This document shows positions 12,301 through 27,000 of a DNA stretch of 64,000 nt, in pieces; position 1 is the stretch's first letter; every line of letters begins with the position of its first letter. Below the pieces are notes generated by a model. That model saw nothing but the letters and a program-made list of their open reading frames with translations. It was not told where the DNA came from and ran no database searches. The translations under genes and the position numbers were made by a program. Source of the DNA: Lycocorax pyrrhopterus obiensis (taxonomy: Eukaryota > Chordata > Aves > Passeriformes > Paradisaeidae); the NCBI GenBank assembly GCA_014706295.1, contig JACSVZ010000007.1, forward strand, positions 36,873,133-36,937,132, written 5' to 3'.

Positions 12301-15300
12301 ATTCAAGCCCATCAAATGCATGTATCCTCCCAACATGTGGGAGTTATCACAGCTTCTTTTTTTCCCCCCCTCCTTCTCCAGCTGAGGAAACTAAGGCACA
12401 GAAATGTTCTGCCTGATTTGTCTTTATGAAAAATCCAAAGGAGAGCAAATTAGTATGTGAGAAATTTTGAATTTCTAGCATTTCCAAGCTCCTTTTTCTT
12501 TTAGTGGATGCAGCTTTGAAGGAAACATAATGGGCAAAACACATGGCTTTTTAAGCTATAAGACCTTAAAAAAGTCTGTGAAATGGAACATAATAAATGA
12601 ATAAATGTTGCTGTGCACTATTCTGCAGATAAATCCTGTTGAGCAGAATTGAAGATGTCATTGTCTGAATCACACTGTATGATCCCAACCAAAGGAAGTT
12701 GTAGACAGGGTTATGCTATTGCATTCTGAAGGAAATTTTAAAGAGAATCCAAAAAGCAGTACTGTATTAGAATTTCTTTTGTTCCTTATAAAAAAAGGGA
12801 AAAATTATCTCTGCTTCATTTGCAGCAAGACCTTTTGATTTCTTTTATCATCTTGATGATTTTCAGAACTGATCTTGATGGCAATTCAGTTAGAAATTAA
12901 ACTGTCATCGAGGAGTCCTCCAGTGGCTTCACAAGTTAACACTCTTGGAGAAGTGGTGTACAGATTAAATCAGGACAAATGCTCCACGGAATAGAGCCCA
13001 TTCTGACTGAAGACCTCATTTAATAATAATGCAGAGGCTTATTTGTCTTAAATAAACACTAATCATGCAGAAGTGAAATGCACTAACAATTCTCCATATG
13101 CCACCTGTTCACCTACAGCACCTGTAATAGTCCCCCTAAAACGAAACACAACATGGCCAAACATAACCTATAGATAGCAAAAAGCCAACCCACACCTTTG
13201 GTATAATTATACTGTACAAGAAATACAGGTTTAAGATAACTACTAGGTTTTTCTCTTTGCAGTCTATCCAACATAAGTTTAGTCATGCCGGAGAAGGTAT
13301 AATGCTATAATTGCCTGTATGAATTTTGGTAGACAATGTGCTGCAGAAGTGAAGGCTCACAGTACATACTCCTGCAGATCTGCTGCTGTGATTAACCTGA
13401 GAAATTTTTCATTAAAAAGAAAGTAACTAAGAAAAATGTGTTTTCTTCAGATAATTATCAACTTCTTTTGATACTGACATCAACAGAACTGACAAGATAT
13501 CTTTGAACATCAAGATTGCCTTTCTGTGCATTCTTTCTTATCAAAAGAAAAAAATACCTACATTGACATGTTAAGCTTTTCCCAATCTTCCTCTTAAAAA
13601 AGCAAAGGAGTTGATGGAAGATCTTTTCTAGGCCAAAGGGAATGAATCTTATACAAGAGCCAGTCTAATTTTATCCACACAATACAGTTTTTTTCTCTCA
13701 GTTATGGAAACAGCTAGCCTTTTCACTGAATAGTAGTTCCATGTGTGAACTATCCATATCCCTTCTCCCCACTGTGTATTAAGTTGTAAAAGACTTCTGG
13801 ACTGGTACAAGACAGGTCAGGTTTTCCACTCAGAAAACAATCTCTGTGTTCACAGCCAAAGTGATTATCTCTTCGAGAAGTCAGCACATGGGAACTGTCA
13901 TTTGAAGACCTGCATTTTGCCACCATCTGGCCAAACAACATTGAATAAGTCACTTGCAGTCTTTGTTCTTTGAGTTCCTCATTTATAAAGCTATTATCAG
14001 CCAATATTTGCACAAATTTTTTTTGTGCTTCTGTTGTACATTTAAAGTCAGTTTTGTCTTTACTATGCCTTAAAACCATTTTCTGGCCTTGTTTTCTACA
14101 AATTTACATATCTAACCCTCAGCCTAGCCCGAACTGCATCCCTTGTTTTGTAGTGTGAACAGTGCAGGCATAGTACAAAAGAGAAGAGACTCCAAACAGT
14201 GAATCTGAATGCACTTTTAAACATACTTTTCCATTGCAGATATTCACAAATGAAACCCTGTAATGCAGCATTTAATTCCCACGAGAAGTGTTATACTCAT
14301 TATATCTTCTGTCCGTATACAAGCTTCTGCTGTGTTAGTTGTATTGCCATTTTCGGCAGGGACTCAGAAGAGAGAAAGGATAGGAACTCAGACAGAATTA
14401 CTAAACTGAAACACAAAGATAATGAACTCTAATGCAACAGGACAGCAAATTAAAAGACTGGGAAGTTGTTAGCCCATGCAAAAATAGGAAGAAAAAGAGC
14501 TTTATTCCATACTTTTGAAGCATTCTTCAAAGCTCAGAGAGCCTACTAAACGAAGCAGTCCAGTTAATCTGCCTAGAGCTCCTCAGTTTGGCTCTCTTTA
14601 CAAAAGAAATCCAAGCCGACATTTTTAAGAGCAATTATTTTTTTATGAAAAGGAAATAACTAAGACCTAGAAAGGCACATTAGGGGCTAGAAGACACACC
14701 AATCAGGAAATGGTTTAAGATGCCCATTCAGCTCAATTTGTTTTAAAGTATTTCAAACCCCCTGAATACAGCAAATTCTGCAAATAACCAAGTGGCTGGG
14801 AGACACAGTGCATACTGCCAAGCAGATTTAAATGCAAAACCAAGACTCCTGTTTCCCAAAGCTGTGGCGGGTGATTGTAACATTGTCTAGTCTTAAGGCA
14901 AAATTAGTCTCTCTGTTTCTCTGTATTTCCCTACCAGAGTCCTAATGTTCCCCTTCTGTGCAAATATATCCACAAAAGAACAAACTTATATAGAAATTGG
15001 TGGTTCCAAAAGGGGCATGGATTTGGCAAAATTGTGCCCTGGTTCACAACATTATCAGACAGAAATAGTCAAGCATTATAAAACACCTCCTGTCCTTTGC
15101 TTTGGGATCAAAATTAAAAACACTTAAAATTATGCATATAATAACACATTTTCTAATTTTATTTACTTTTCATTTTGAAAACTTTGTGAAAATCTATATA
15201 ATACATTAATTTTTTTTTTAGAAATATGGAGTCTATGAGTCTGTCTTTTTATTTAAAAAATCCTCAGATTCCCTCCCTATCCAAATAATTTTAGCAGCTG

Positions 15301-18300
15301 AAACATACAGAAATGCACCATGTATATCACAAGGCTGTGAAAAAAACTGGAAGATTACAATATTGGATCCACTGCCTGCACTTTAGTTTCATTGTTCCAG
15401 AAGTTTATGGGTACTGTCATATGAAAGGGTACAAACCTATTATAATACTGACTTTTCAAGTAACTAGTGTTCCGAAAATGTTCTGACACTTACGTGGGAT
15501 TGGGGGAATTTTCTTTTTTTCTGGAAAAAATAAGTTCTCTAAATCTCTTAGTCTGGAGAGGAACTTAAGAACTAAAAGAAATGAAGGCAATGTTTCCAGA
15601 TTTTTGTAGGGGGAAAAAAAAGCACTATCATTCAGGAAATCAGATACTCATCTGTGTCTGAAGGTTATGGAAAGCTACGACATAATCTTTCTGTAGAATG
15701 AGAGTCCTTTGCAAGGCTTGCAAGACAGAATAATCCAGAATATTTCTAACAAGAGTATTGATTTTCTTTCCTCTTACCCACATTCCTGATTTTAAAAGCC
15801 TACACAATAATGGTGAAGTATATGAGGCTTAAAATCCAGTAAAAGCTGCATAAGGAATCCCTGATGTCTGACCAAAGGCAAGCTATTCGAGAAATGTCAT
15901 GAGCAACCGCAACTATTTGAAAGATAAATTAAAACTATCTATTGAGAGATAACGTGAAATAATGTCTTTTAAATAAAAAATACTAAATGGGCATTAAAGT
16001 AGAATATGAATATTGTTAAATGGCAAATATCAGATTTGTTTCTAAGACATAGGGAACCAATTCCAGAGATTTTCAGCAAAGAAGCACTGAGTGACACACA
16101 ATGAAAGCAGTCAGCTTCCACGTTTCAGCACAAGTTGCACCACATAATGCAAAGAATAGCAGGAATGTATTAATAAGCAGGTAACTACAAGACAAAGCTG
16201 GTGTGATGACTGCAGTCGTGCAGAAAAAGATTCTTTATTGGATTTCATACAAATCCAAAATAAAAAGTTCTTTTTCAGATCACATATTTGTGATATTGGA
16301 AGCAAATTAATATCAAAGACAGGTCAGGAAATATGATGATCTGGGGGGAAAAGGTATGAATTGTGCCTCTTTTATATGTCAGTGCATGTTGCAAATCCAC
16401 AGTGACACTTTTCTAGAATACTGTCCATCCTTCCGATTGTGAGACAAAAGTCTCGTAGTGCAAAATCCAAAGTGGGTTCTCATTACCTGAAGAAAAATGT
16501 GGGGAAGAAAAACACCTTAACTAGCTTCATGACATCCAAAACTATGATATGTAGAATACGTATAATACTGAAAACCTTGTGAAACACCTGTATTACATGT
16601 AAGATTTCATAACCATTCAGAGTACGTAAAAGCTGACCATGACTGAATTCTCAATCATGTGACTGGAATATCAGTCACATATCAGTGTTTACCACAATAA
16701 AGTAAACTATTCAAGAAGATCTCTAAGTAAGTGAACACTTTTCCTTACACAGAATAGCTGCTACCAAGGATAAGGGAATAAACTTTCCACCCCAACAGGT
16801 AGAACACAGTGACCAGACACGGGTGTGAAAACAGAACTACAGCAAGAATTAAAATTGCACGTAGAAGAAAAGTTGCGACTTTAACCTTTCAAAGTAATGG
16901 TGAAGTGATTCACTCCATGGTCATGACAGCTATTCTTGCAGAACAGTATGGTCACACTCACTCCTGAGGATCAGTCCTGCAAAAAGCACCAAAGCTAAAG
17001 AAAACTAAAGCTTACAATGTTTACAGTTAAGTCAGGATACTCAAAATACTACAGCCCAAGTTCCTTCACTGAGAAATTGTTCCCTAATCACTAATAGCAA
17101 AAGAAATGCTACGATAGAAGCCTAGATGAATGGTTTGGATTCAATATTTAAACCCTATGAACAAATGTACAGTGGAACATAGAATCACTTTGGCTACAAA
17201 TTCACCTGTCTCCTGGATAGTATAGCAAAGTGATTTTATTGGGTATTTGTTGCTATTTTTATCTGGCATTATGTTTAGGTTTCACTTGCAGTAAACGGTA
17301 AGCAGAATGAAGCCTCAACTTGAATGTTCAATTAGTTTTATTTAAGCATTAAAAGAATTTCCTGATTCATGGAATCCAGTTTCATTTGAGCCAGATTTTA
17401 TATATATTTGCCATTATCTTTTCCTATCCTTCAAATAATGTTTCAAGAAAAATGTTTATAAAACCTCATTTTGTTCTGCTAACCCTGCAAACTAAATATG
17501 TTTCATTTATTTTTAAATTAAGTGAAAATTAGCCAGGTGTGATAGATAAGTTTTCTATACACAGGTCTAAATATTGACAAAAGGAGACGTGTCACTGGAA
17601 AAATCATCAGTCTAGCAATTATCACGTTAGCATGTTAAGTGGAAAAAGATGTGAAACTTCCAAATGTGTCAATACAGATTATTTCATTTCCACCAGCTAT
17701 CAGCTATACTGTGAACATCAGTGCCTTAGCGTCTACTCAGCAGCAAGTCGGTTTTTGCAAGCAAATATCTTAACGTGACATCAAGAATTGTCAAATCTCT
17801 GGCAAAACCATTCATATGCCCTTCAGTAAAGGTCTTAGACCTTTGGTCTAAGCAAATATTAGACATTTCTAGAAGGCCAGACAGTGCAGGGGTAGAGCCA
17901 GAGGCCAGGATCTGGAACAACCAGACAGCGAGAGCTGTCTTTCTCACAGACGTGGCAATGATTTTCAGGTCCAAATGTGAGTGGACAGGGAACAGAGGAG
18001 AAGGAGCTGCTCACCCTGTCCCCAGAGAGGAAGGAGCAGCAAAAACGTGCTACAACTTTTTTTAATAGTAAGTCCAAAAGCCAGCTGTGATTTTGACAGC
18101 TGGTTCTGCCAAATTAAATTACATCTCCTTCAGCACAGTCTTGATCCTTTTATATTTCCTTCCCTAAAACTTCAAATTTTGGCAGCCACAAAAGAAAGCC
18201 TTTTCCTCACCTTCTTCCAATCTCTGCTACTCATTTCAGATTCCCTACACATTAATAATTTCTCATATGAGGAATGTATTTGTCATTTTCATAATCTAGT

Positions 18301-18756
18301 CAAAATCACATTATTTCCAAGTCAGTTTAACCTTTTCTAGTGCTGCTGTCCATCAAAAAATGTTTCAAGAAGTTAAATTAAGATGCATTGATTAAAGAGC
18401 AGCAGACAAAGCAAGGAAGATAGAATGATCCTTGTAGCTGAACAGGGTGCATTTAAAACACATATTTTTCTTTACAATGTAAATAATTAATTTCAAGAGC
18501 CCTGAGTAGACTAGTGTCTAAACTAGTGTTTAAGTTTCAACTCTTTCTCTTGTCAACAATAGCACTGATAATTTCATAGCAGCTTATGAGAGCCACAGCT
18601 CACAGAATTCATTATTTTGGAGGGAGGCCTTAGAGAAAGTTCTTAACCCAGTGAGAAATAACAGCATGAGAAAAGGACACTTGAGATGAATAACACTTTC
18701 TTGCAAGGATCTTGCAATGTTGCAAGATGTTGGATCTTGAAAAAAACCTCTCTCAA
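9304..18756. other. Intergenic DNA, no gene seen
   Basis: About 9.4 kb of AT-rich sequence without a named repeat or credible coding frame. The longest open frame is on the minus strand at 13,750-14,079 (109 codons). It lacks recognisable motifs and flanking splice sites, so I treat it as chance. Confidence 0.6.
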
Positions 18757-20189
18757 TGATTTTTGAGTGGTCTTGGAGAGGTCCCAGCTGACTGGAAACT
18801 GGCAAATATTACTCCAATTTTCAAGAACGGCGAGAAGGAGGAGCCTAGAAACTACAGGCCTGTCAGTCTCATTCCAGTGCCTGGTAAAGTTATGGAAAAA
18901 TTATTCTGGAGCCATTGAAAAACACTTGCAAGACAAAACAGTCACTGGTCACAGCCAGCACAGCTTCATGAGAAGAAGGTCCTGTTTATCAAACCTGATT
19001 TCCTTTTATGACAAGGTAACCCACCCAGCTGATCAGGGGAAGCCAGTTGATATAATTCTTCTGGATTTCAGTAAAGCTTTCAATACTGTCTGTCACAGGA
19101 TCCTTCTGGACAAAATGTCCAGCACACAGCTGGATAAACACAGCATGGGATGGGTGAGCAACTGGCTCGTGGGTCAGGCTCAAAGGGTTACAGTGAATGG
19201 GGTGACATCAGACTGTCACTAGTGGGGTTCCACAGGGCTCCATCCTCAGCCCTGTGCTCTTCAACATCTTCATAAGTGATTTGGACACAGGACTAGAAGG
19301 GATACTGAGCAAGTCTGCCAGTAATACAAAACTGGGAGGGGGTGTTGACTCCCTCAAGGCCTCAGAGTGACCTTAACAAATTAGAGGGCTGGGCAATCAC
19401 CAACCATATGAAGTTCAACAAGGGAGAGTGCTGGATTCTACACCTGGGACAGGGTAATCCTGGATGTACAGACAGACTGGGGAAGGAGAGGCTGGGGAGC
19501 AGTGCCATGGAAAGGGACCTGGGGGTCCTGGTTGACAGAAAGTTGAATCTGAGTCAGCAATGCCCTGACAGCCAGGAGGGCCAAGCGTGTCCTGGGGGGG
19601 CATCAGGCACAGGACACCAGCCGGGCAAGGGAGGGGATTGTCCTGCTCTGCTCTGCACTGGGGCAGCCTCACCTCGAGTGCTGGGGGCGGTTTTGGGTGT
19701 CACAATAAAAAAAAGACATTAAGCTGTTAGACAGTGTCCAAAGGAGGGTAATGAAGATGGTGAAGGGCCTGGAGGGGAAGCTGTATGAGGAGCACCTGAG
19801 GTCACTTGGTCTGTTCAGCCGGGAGAAGAGAAGACTGAGGGGAGACCTCATTGCAGTTACAACTTCCTCATGAGGGGAAGAGGAGGGGCAGGCATTGATC
19901 TCTGCTCTGTGGTGACCAGAGACAGGACCCAAGGGAAGGGCTTGAAGTTGTGTCAGGGGAGGTTTAGTTTGGATATTAGAAAAATGTTCTTCACCCAGAA
20001 GGTGGTTGGGCACTGGAAGAGGCTCCCCAGGGAAGCGGTTACAGCACCAACCTGACAGAGTTCAAGAAGTGTTTGAACAATCCTCTCAGGCACAGGGTGT
20101 GACTCTTAAGGTGTCCTATGGAGGGATAAGAGTTAGATTTGATGATCCTTGTGGGACCCTTCCAACTCAGCATATTCTGTGATTCTGTA
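18757..20189 (+). mobile_element. CR1 LINE, 5'-truncated, with reverse-transcriptase remnant
   Basis: The 5' part translates (frame of 18,767-19,222) into reverse-transcriptase sequence, including NYRPVSL-type text and LLDFSKAF. In this frame the expected Asp after the last Phe is Asn. The following stretch with [14 protein letters not shown] text is out of frame, and the active-site region reads as a degenerate A-S-N-T-K-L near 19,320. The 3' UTR ends in CATATTCTGTGATTCTGT. The 5' half (ORF1 and endonuclease) is missing, so the copy is dead. Several shifts and small deletions separate it from the closely related copy at 29,585-30,220. Confidence 0.92.
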
Positions 20190-23100
20190 ATCTCATGTAA
20201 TCTAAGAATTTTTAATACAATTTTTAAAAATTACGTTTAGAAAGCCAGTGTTGCATTGATGTGGGCTGAAAACATCAGATATTCTTGGTAATGATTAATC
20301 TGATGAGTATCAATATAAGGTAAGCAGAATGGGCAGTGCTTCAAACAAAGTCTGGGGACATCTATAGAGAGAACACCACCAATTTCAGTGACATTGGGCC
20401 AGACCATCACTGAATGACTCCAAGCCACAAGTTCAATTTGTATGGGTAGTTTTGTAAGGAGCTACAGTACATCAGTATTATTTTCTGGCTGAATTATGTC
20501 CCACCTTTGCAAACTCCTTGAGGAGGCCTTCTAGAATGCATGTGGGCAAGACAGAATTTGTGATGTAGTTTGATCACAGAAATCCAGTTACTGAAGTGCT
20601 GATCTTGCTTATAACAGCATTCATTGTACCGCGGTCTAATAGATCTTTTTAGGTGAAGAACAACACTATCTTCATAATTTTATTTGTACTGCTTTTTCCT
20701 TAGAAACATCCTTATTCAATATTTTAAGGGTCTTTTGCATTAGAAGTGCATTATGCAGGCTGCTGGTGTGATAGTGCAAGCATTATTCAAAGTTTTAAAC
20801 TATTTGTCCAAGGAAATATATCTGCATTTGCTAAGTTGTAATAAGTACTAACATTTTATTAAGATCTACTACTTTCCTATCTATTTCCTTCAAAAATTTA
20901 CTATTCTTTGACTTCTAAGCAAGAATTCTCAAACACATAAAACAGTGACAGATTACTTTCATACAAATATCATAAATTTTATGTAAAATGCCTCAATGAA
21001 CAAATAGGTTTTTTCTATTTTTAATTGCAAACAGTTTGCATAGTATTAAATTTAAGATATTGCAATCATCCCATTCTTCTCTTTTTCAATGTCCTCAGGA
21101 GTCCATGACTTGAAATCTCCTTTAGTATTGATTTTAAGATAAAATTTCAGTAGCCAACAAGAAAGATATTTTAGTATTTCATTTATATCATTTTAACTCT
21201 CCCTTGGTGCTCAGCATCAAGCAAGATTTGGCCCCAAGTTGTGGAGATTTTAGGCAATAGCTTCCCCATGCTTAAATTTTAAAAGTAGTTGCCATAGCAA
21301 CTGCCAGACACAGCATATGGTGTGTCTGTTACCTCCAAGATAACAGAGCAAGTTCTAAAGAATTTTCTTTACAATATGTTATGAACCTTTGTACTTTTTA
21401 CAATTTTTCAGAGTGCAGTATAAGGTACTGTTGTTCCCTGACATTCTCTTCAAGCTGAATGCTCATTTTGTAATTCTCTCTTTCATATTAGGGAAATATT
21501 TCCCCCTCTCACTTGTATTTTTATTCACCCAATATTCAGCAAAACAAGCAAGAATAAGGTGGGGAAATGGAGACATTTACTAAGCTTTATCTAAAGATTC
21601 TACTTAGTTTTGCTACAGTGTTCCCTTTCCTTCACAGTGACAATCCAAAAGACAAAAATACAGAAAAAGACAGAAATCTTGTTAAAAATTCTCTTTTATA
21701 TAGGTGCTGGGCATGCAGACATTGTGCAGAACTCTGCACAGCCTTTCAACCCTTTGACTCCCATACCTGTTCAGCTTCTCATCTCAAATGAAGAATTAAT
21801 ATCTGTGCAAAGTGGCCTCAAACAAGTGGAACTCATAAACACACCTGCCACCTCTTGTTTGGTAGGTAGTACACATCCCTTGTATAGAAAAGATTTATGT
21901 CCACATCCCTTTCCAAAGTGGTTTTTCCCTGCTGTGTGTAGCTCCTAAAAAGAAAAACCCCTAGAAGAGCTTGTGGGTGGGATGACACTACCTACCTTCC
22001 TCCACACACCAAGAAGATGCCTCTGTCCAGCAGGGCTCCCAGAAGTTCAGCCTTTCAATGCTCGCCTTGCTTTGCAGAATCACATGCAGATTTGAGAAAT
22101 AAGGAAAATAGGCCTTTATTCCTCCTTCTGCACCTCTGTGGTTGTATAGGCTGAGACAGGATTAAAAGAATAGTTACTAGGATACATAATAATGTTCTGC
22201 TCTATAATTTTCTGTCCCCCGAGTCCTTCATTCTGACAACTTTCTGCAATTCAGGCACCTTCTGCAAAAATCTTCTAAAAAATTAAAAAATAGAACTCCA
22301 CCAAAACAAGAGGTAAGAGTGCACATTTAATTCTCCCCCTGAGGCAAAGCTAAGAAAGGGAATGAACGATTCATTATACACTTAGTTTAGTGCACAACTA
22401 CAAGATGGTGACACTACTCTGATGAAAACACAAGATAGTGTAAGAAGAGAGTAAAATATTTTAAAGGGAACTTTGCATGTTTGTAGGTTGTTTTTTTTCT
22501 TTATTTACTCTTCTTTTACCATGGTTACTTCTCAAGGAAGGGGTAGTCATTCAGTAATTGGAACTGCATGTTCTTACCTTCAAGAAATACTTGGCCAAGT
22601 GTCTTGCAAAGAAATGCTTGTATTTATTTAACAAGTTGCAAGGTTCATTACAGCAATTATTAGTGTAGATGTATTTTTTTTTAAATCCTCTTTGCTGCCT
22701 GGTCAAGGGGAGAAAGACACTAAAGAGCATAGCAGCAGGTACTATTTCTGGACACTAGCTTTCAGTGTAGCATTCAGTAAAGGCTGATGATTCTACTGTG
22801 GGAAAAAAAAAAGAAGACATTTTTGCTGCTAAAAAGAGACTAGTGATAGCATCTTTTTTCCTAGTAATAGCAGTTGAAATTAACTAATAACCATAGTTAC
22901 AGGAAAAGCAATGGTATGAACTTCAGGTTTTAGCTACTAAATGGCATGTAACAGAGAAGGAGCGTCATGTGTGAGTTTCACCTCATCTTGGTCATGCATT
23001 AACAAGTTATTCGTCTGGAGCATTTAGGAGAAGAAAATTACTCCTGATGTCCTGATGATAGAAGAATGGTGAGAAAATATGATAAATATGTTAATTTTTT

Positions 23101-23639
23101 AAAATATTGTATTTATTATATATAATATATTATAAAAGTCACAATAAATTTTATTAAAATTATATTAAATATATAAAATATATGTAAAAATTTTATATAA
23201 TATAAAATCTTTATTAAATGAATATTCTATAATGTAGGAAGACATAGCTGTCAGCCACCATGCCCCACTTATATTTGTGCTGTAGGCAATATCAGAGTAC
23301 ATAGAATATCAGTTAAAATCACTTCAATACCCATGAATGCCATGTTTCTACTAAATTTCAATTTCATAGGTTCTTATGGCTTAGTTTTCCTTGCCAGCTC
23401 ATGGATGGCATTATTTTTTGCATTGGACATGCACTTGATATTAAGGTCTCCACAAGTTCCTAAGGGAATAGCTGATGTCTCATTCACTTCCTTCTTCTGA
23501 AACCACTTCCTTCCACTTAATCCTGAATTTTTCTAGTTCTGCTCTTAGCAACCAACCATTTCCATGGGCACTGGCAGCGTGTCCCAGCCACCCACCAGGC
23601 CACACAGTGCACAAGAAGGGCCTGAAAGAGGTGGGTTTG
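20190..23639. other. Intergenic DNA, no gene seen
   Basis: Mostly AT-rich sequence without a recognisable gene. It includes the extreme AT tract listed at 23,090-23,225. Two overlapping plus-strand open frames at 21,567-21,948 have no recognisable domain. Confidence 0.6.
23090..23225. repeat. Extreme AT-rich tract
   Basis: About 135 bases almost wholly A/T, with alternating TATA/ATAT runs and repeated TTTTAT and TATAAAAT words. It can fold into many short hairpins. It is probably low-complexity DNA rather than a defined element. Confidence 0.8.
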
Positions 23640-24004
23640 CTCCATCCTACGAAGAATAAGCGAAGGGGAGATCTTAGTGATCTTCTTGCTGTCTTCGACT
23701 GCTTACTAGGAGGGTCTGGAAGAGCAGAGCCAAACTCCTTCTAGGGAGCACAATTACAGCATGAGAGTTGGTGAGCACGGATTGCAACATGGGAAATTCC
23801 AGCTAGATCCTAGGAAAAATACATTCATCATAGTCAAACAGTGGAACGGGTTTCCCAGAGAAGTTTTGGCATTGCCACCACACAAATCTCAATCAGGCAA
23901 GGTATCGAGTAACCTAGTTAAGTTGATCCTGCTTTGAGTGCAGAGCCAGATGACCTCAAAAATTCTCTTCCAACCTAAATTATGTTGTGATTCTGTGATT
24001 CTAT
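23640..24004 (+). mobile_element. CR1 LINE 3' fragment
   Basis: Contains the CR1 3'-region phrases GGAGATCTTAGTGATC, GGAACGGGTTTCCCAGAGAAG and TGACCTC..CTTCCAACC, and ends in TTGTGATTCTGTGATTCTATT. Old and diverged compared with the 18.8-kb and 29.6-kb copies, suggesting a different subfamily or age. Confidence 0.8.
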
Positions 24005-27000
24005 TCAGTTTAGGAAAGCACAGCAGGCAGTGTTTACTGCTGAAAAAACTACTTTAATTGAAAACCTGAGTACGCCTGAGAGTTGTAAGTGAAAGCTGTG
24101 ATTTATCCAAAGTAGTTTGTGCCACAGAGGGAGAGGTTGTTATTGTTCTCTTTTGGATGGCTTTTTTCTTTATTACCATAGAGGATGTTGAATTTAGTAA
24201 AGTTATTCCTGGTGAAAACACAAATAGCAGAGAATCAACTCCTAAACACGAATGCACCAAAAATAAAATAACTGATAAGTTTCCTTCCAGCATGGCTTAT
24301 TCTATTTCAGGAAACATAGAACCCAATAAAATATATGCAAAGCCCCTCTGTAATTAAGTGTAACTGAAGTATATTGCTACAGTGTATTAGTGACTCCATA
24401 TAAACATATTTTCCTCCTGAATGGTTATAAACAGGCACACCATAACCTCATTTTTAGCTTTTTTTCCACATTATAAATTCATTTTTCTCTTTGCAAAATG
24501 TCACTTTCTTTCCAGCAGGTTAATCCCAGGAGGTCTGGTAACTACAATTACTCCATTTAAATATTCCACAGATCTGTCAAGACTCAAAAGAATTCTGTAG
24601 TGTCAGTTTAAATATAAATATATATAATTCTAGTTAATAATCATCACTTCAAGTCTGTTATGAAAACTGTATTACTCATTCGGAGTGTGTGTGATGTTGT
24701 GTATGTATGCAGCATTTGTTGCAGCATTTTCATTGATTTAATTGTTAAAAAACCAACCATACTAATGGCAACACATCAATGACCTCATGCAGAAAACAAC
24801 ATTGCTTTTAACGAGGTTAACTGGTCCAGAAGTGGTTTTTTCTAATTACTTAAGGAAAAAGCACCAGAAATTTTCTAGCTTTTCATATAGAGTATGTACT
24901 ATTGTAAAAGCAAATACCAGCAAAACATATTCTATGCTTTTAATTTCTATGACATTTCCATCTGAAGAAAATACTTTCATGTACCAGTTACCAGAACTCA
25001 TTTTTTTTTCTTGAGGGGGGGTAGAGAGGTTTGGAGAAGTTGACAATTTTCTGCTACCTTATAAATAGCCTGCAACACTACAGTTAAAAGACAACCTTCT
25101 TAATGGCTACAAAATAAAAACTGTTATGTTGATCAAAAATAGAAAACAGTTTATTTTCTTTAAGTCTAATGTGCTCATTCGATCTTTTTTTACTTATCCT
25201 GCTAGAATAGCCCTTGCAATACAGGTAGAAATGTAGCTCTTTTTACAACAAAACTTTCAGGGTAGCAGAATGAATATGCCCTTACGCCCAGCAAACTAAT
25301 ACCAACAAATAGCATTTTGAAGCTTTTAATCTCCATGACAACCCACCTCATATTCTTCAATAAAATGCCACAAACATACGAATTTATGCACACCTACCGT
25401 GTGTTCATAAATATCATCAGTGTTGTGCATCTTGCAAACATATATAATGCCATTGCTGTCTTACTCTTGGAAAACTCATCAGTCAGCACTCCAGCTAAAA
25501 CTTCATTTGTATCCTTCTATTTACAGTAAGTGTTGAGTAAACAGTTCAGTTAAATAAAAAGACAAAGAGATACATACAAAATATGTCTCAAACATATAAG
25601 GACATTCCTCGAGTTTGACAATCATCAGGAAAAATACCTGATACGTAAATAAAGTGGAGGAATTACTTCAAATATCTACAAAACAGAATCAGAATTCACA
25701 TAGCAGAACTTTTCGAAGTACTATTTCTGTCTCAGAAAGGAAATAGTGGACTTAAATATTATAAGCAGAGTATTCACTAAGCTGTGTGAGTAAGGATCTA
25801 ATTATTGATATTAGTCACATTCTGATGTAAATGCTGCTTATGCTAATGCTGGAAAAGTCACGACAAATGTTCAAAGAAACTGTCCCAAGACCAAAGTTCA
25901 ATTCAAGCCACTCTGGGAAATGGGACATTACAGATATCTACCTATGTAAACAAAACAGATACTCGCTGCAATTTACTCAGCACTCACAAAATTCACCAAT
26001 TACAGTCCATTATCTTCCATGTTTTTGGGACTGGTTCCCTGGACCAGCCGTGCTGCCCCAGCTGTAACATGCCTGCCAGGGGCATGCATGGCTTCGATGC
26101 AGAACTCAGTATTGTCACAAACCAAAGAACAATGTATGCTCAGGCCTGCAGGCAGGCCTGCCACACTTGGCTATGCATGGCCTGAATGGCTCACCATAGC
26201 TGCCACCATACCTCCCTCCCAAAGCCTCTGCCCCCTGTCCCAACCCTCCAGCACATTTTGCCAGCATTTCCACATAACCCGCTTTAACAATCTCTCATAT
26301 CTAACACCCGACCCAACCACACAGGCTTTATTAGTCGTGGTTAATTGACTGTATTTCAAGTACCATTTGTATCTGTTAAGCCATTCTGCAAGGTAATAAC
26401 TGACAAACTGGGCAGATTTCTTTTTCCTCACTTCTCCAGGGTGTGTCAAATGGTAGCCTACCATCAGTATCAATTTTGGGAAAAGCACTTTTCTCCACAC
26501 ACAGCAAAAAAAAAGAAAAGAACCAATTGAAAAAGTCAGACATCAGCCTTCTCTGCGGCACCCCAGGCCATCCCTCACTTTGTCATGAGTCTGCTTATCA
26601 CAAGACCTTTTATCCCAATTTCTATGGTCAGTCACAGCAGATGACATAAAGCACCTGTGAATTTCCCTGCCAGTCTGGAAGCACAGCTGATAAACTCAGC
26701 TGAGAGATCTCTGAAATACCACCTGGTATCTTTTGGGACAGACATGAACAAAAATTCTCAGCATTCTCCTCTTCTCTGATCCTTTCCACCATCCCTGCAC
26801 TGAGCTCTACTAGAGAACAATATCATACATCCATTTATAGAGGAACAAAAGCCACTTCAGCATACCTGTATTTCCATGGTATTTCACAGGACCTGAAGGG
26901 CTTAGGACGGACTCAGGGCATATTGAAGACCTTCAATATACATATGCATGTCTTGATCCCAAAAAGAGTCTCAGAAAGCATCATGGATGCAGGCTGGTTG

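Noticed and set aside
13750..14079. 109-codon minus-strand frame
   Set aside because: No recognisable motif, no supporting splice sites or neighbouring exons. The length is compatible with chance in 64 kb.
18767..19722. Plus-strand frames with reverse-transcriptase text
   Set aside because: As a host gene they are rejected: they are frameshifted remnants of the CR1 LINE and are annotated there.
26030..26330. GC-rich patch with frames on both strands
   Set aside because: No conserved protein, repeat ends or splice structure could be identified, so it is left as intergenic.
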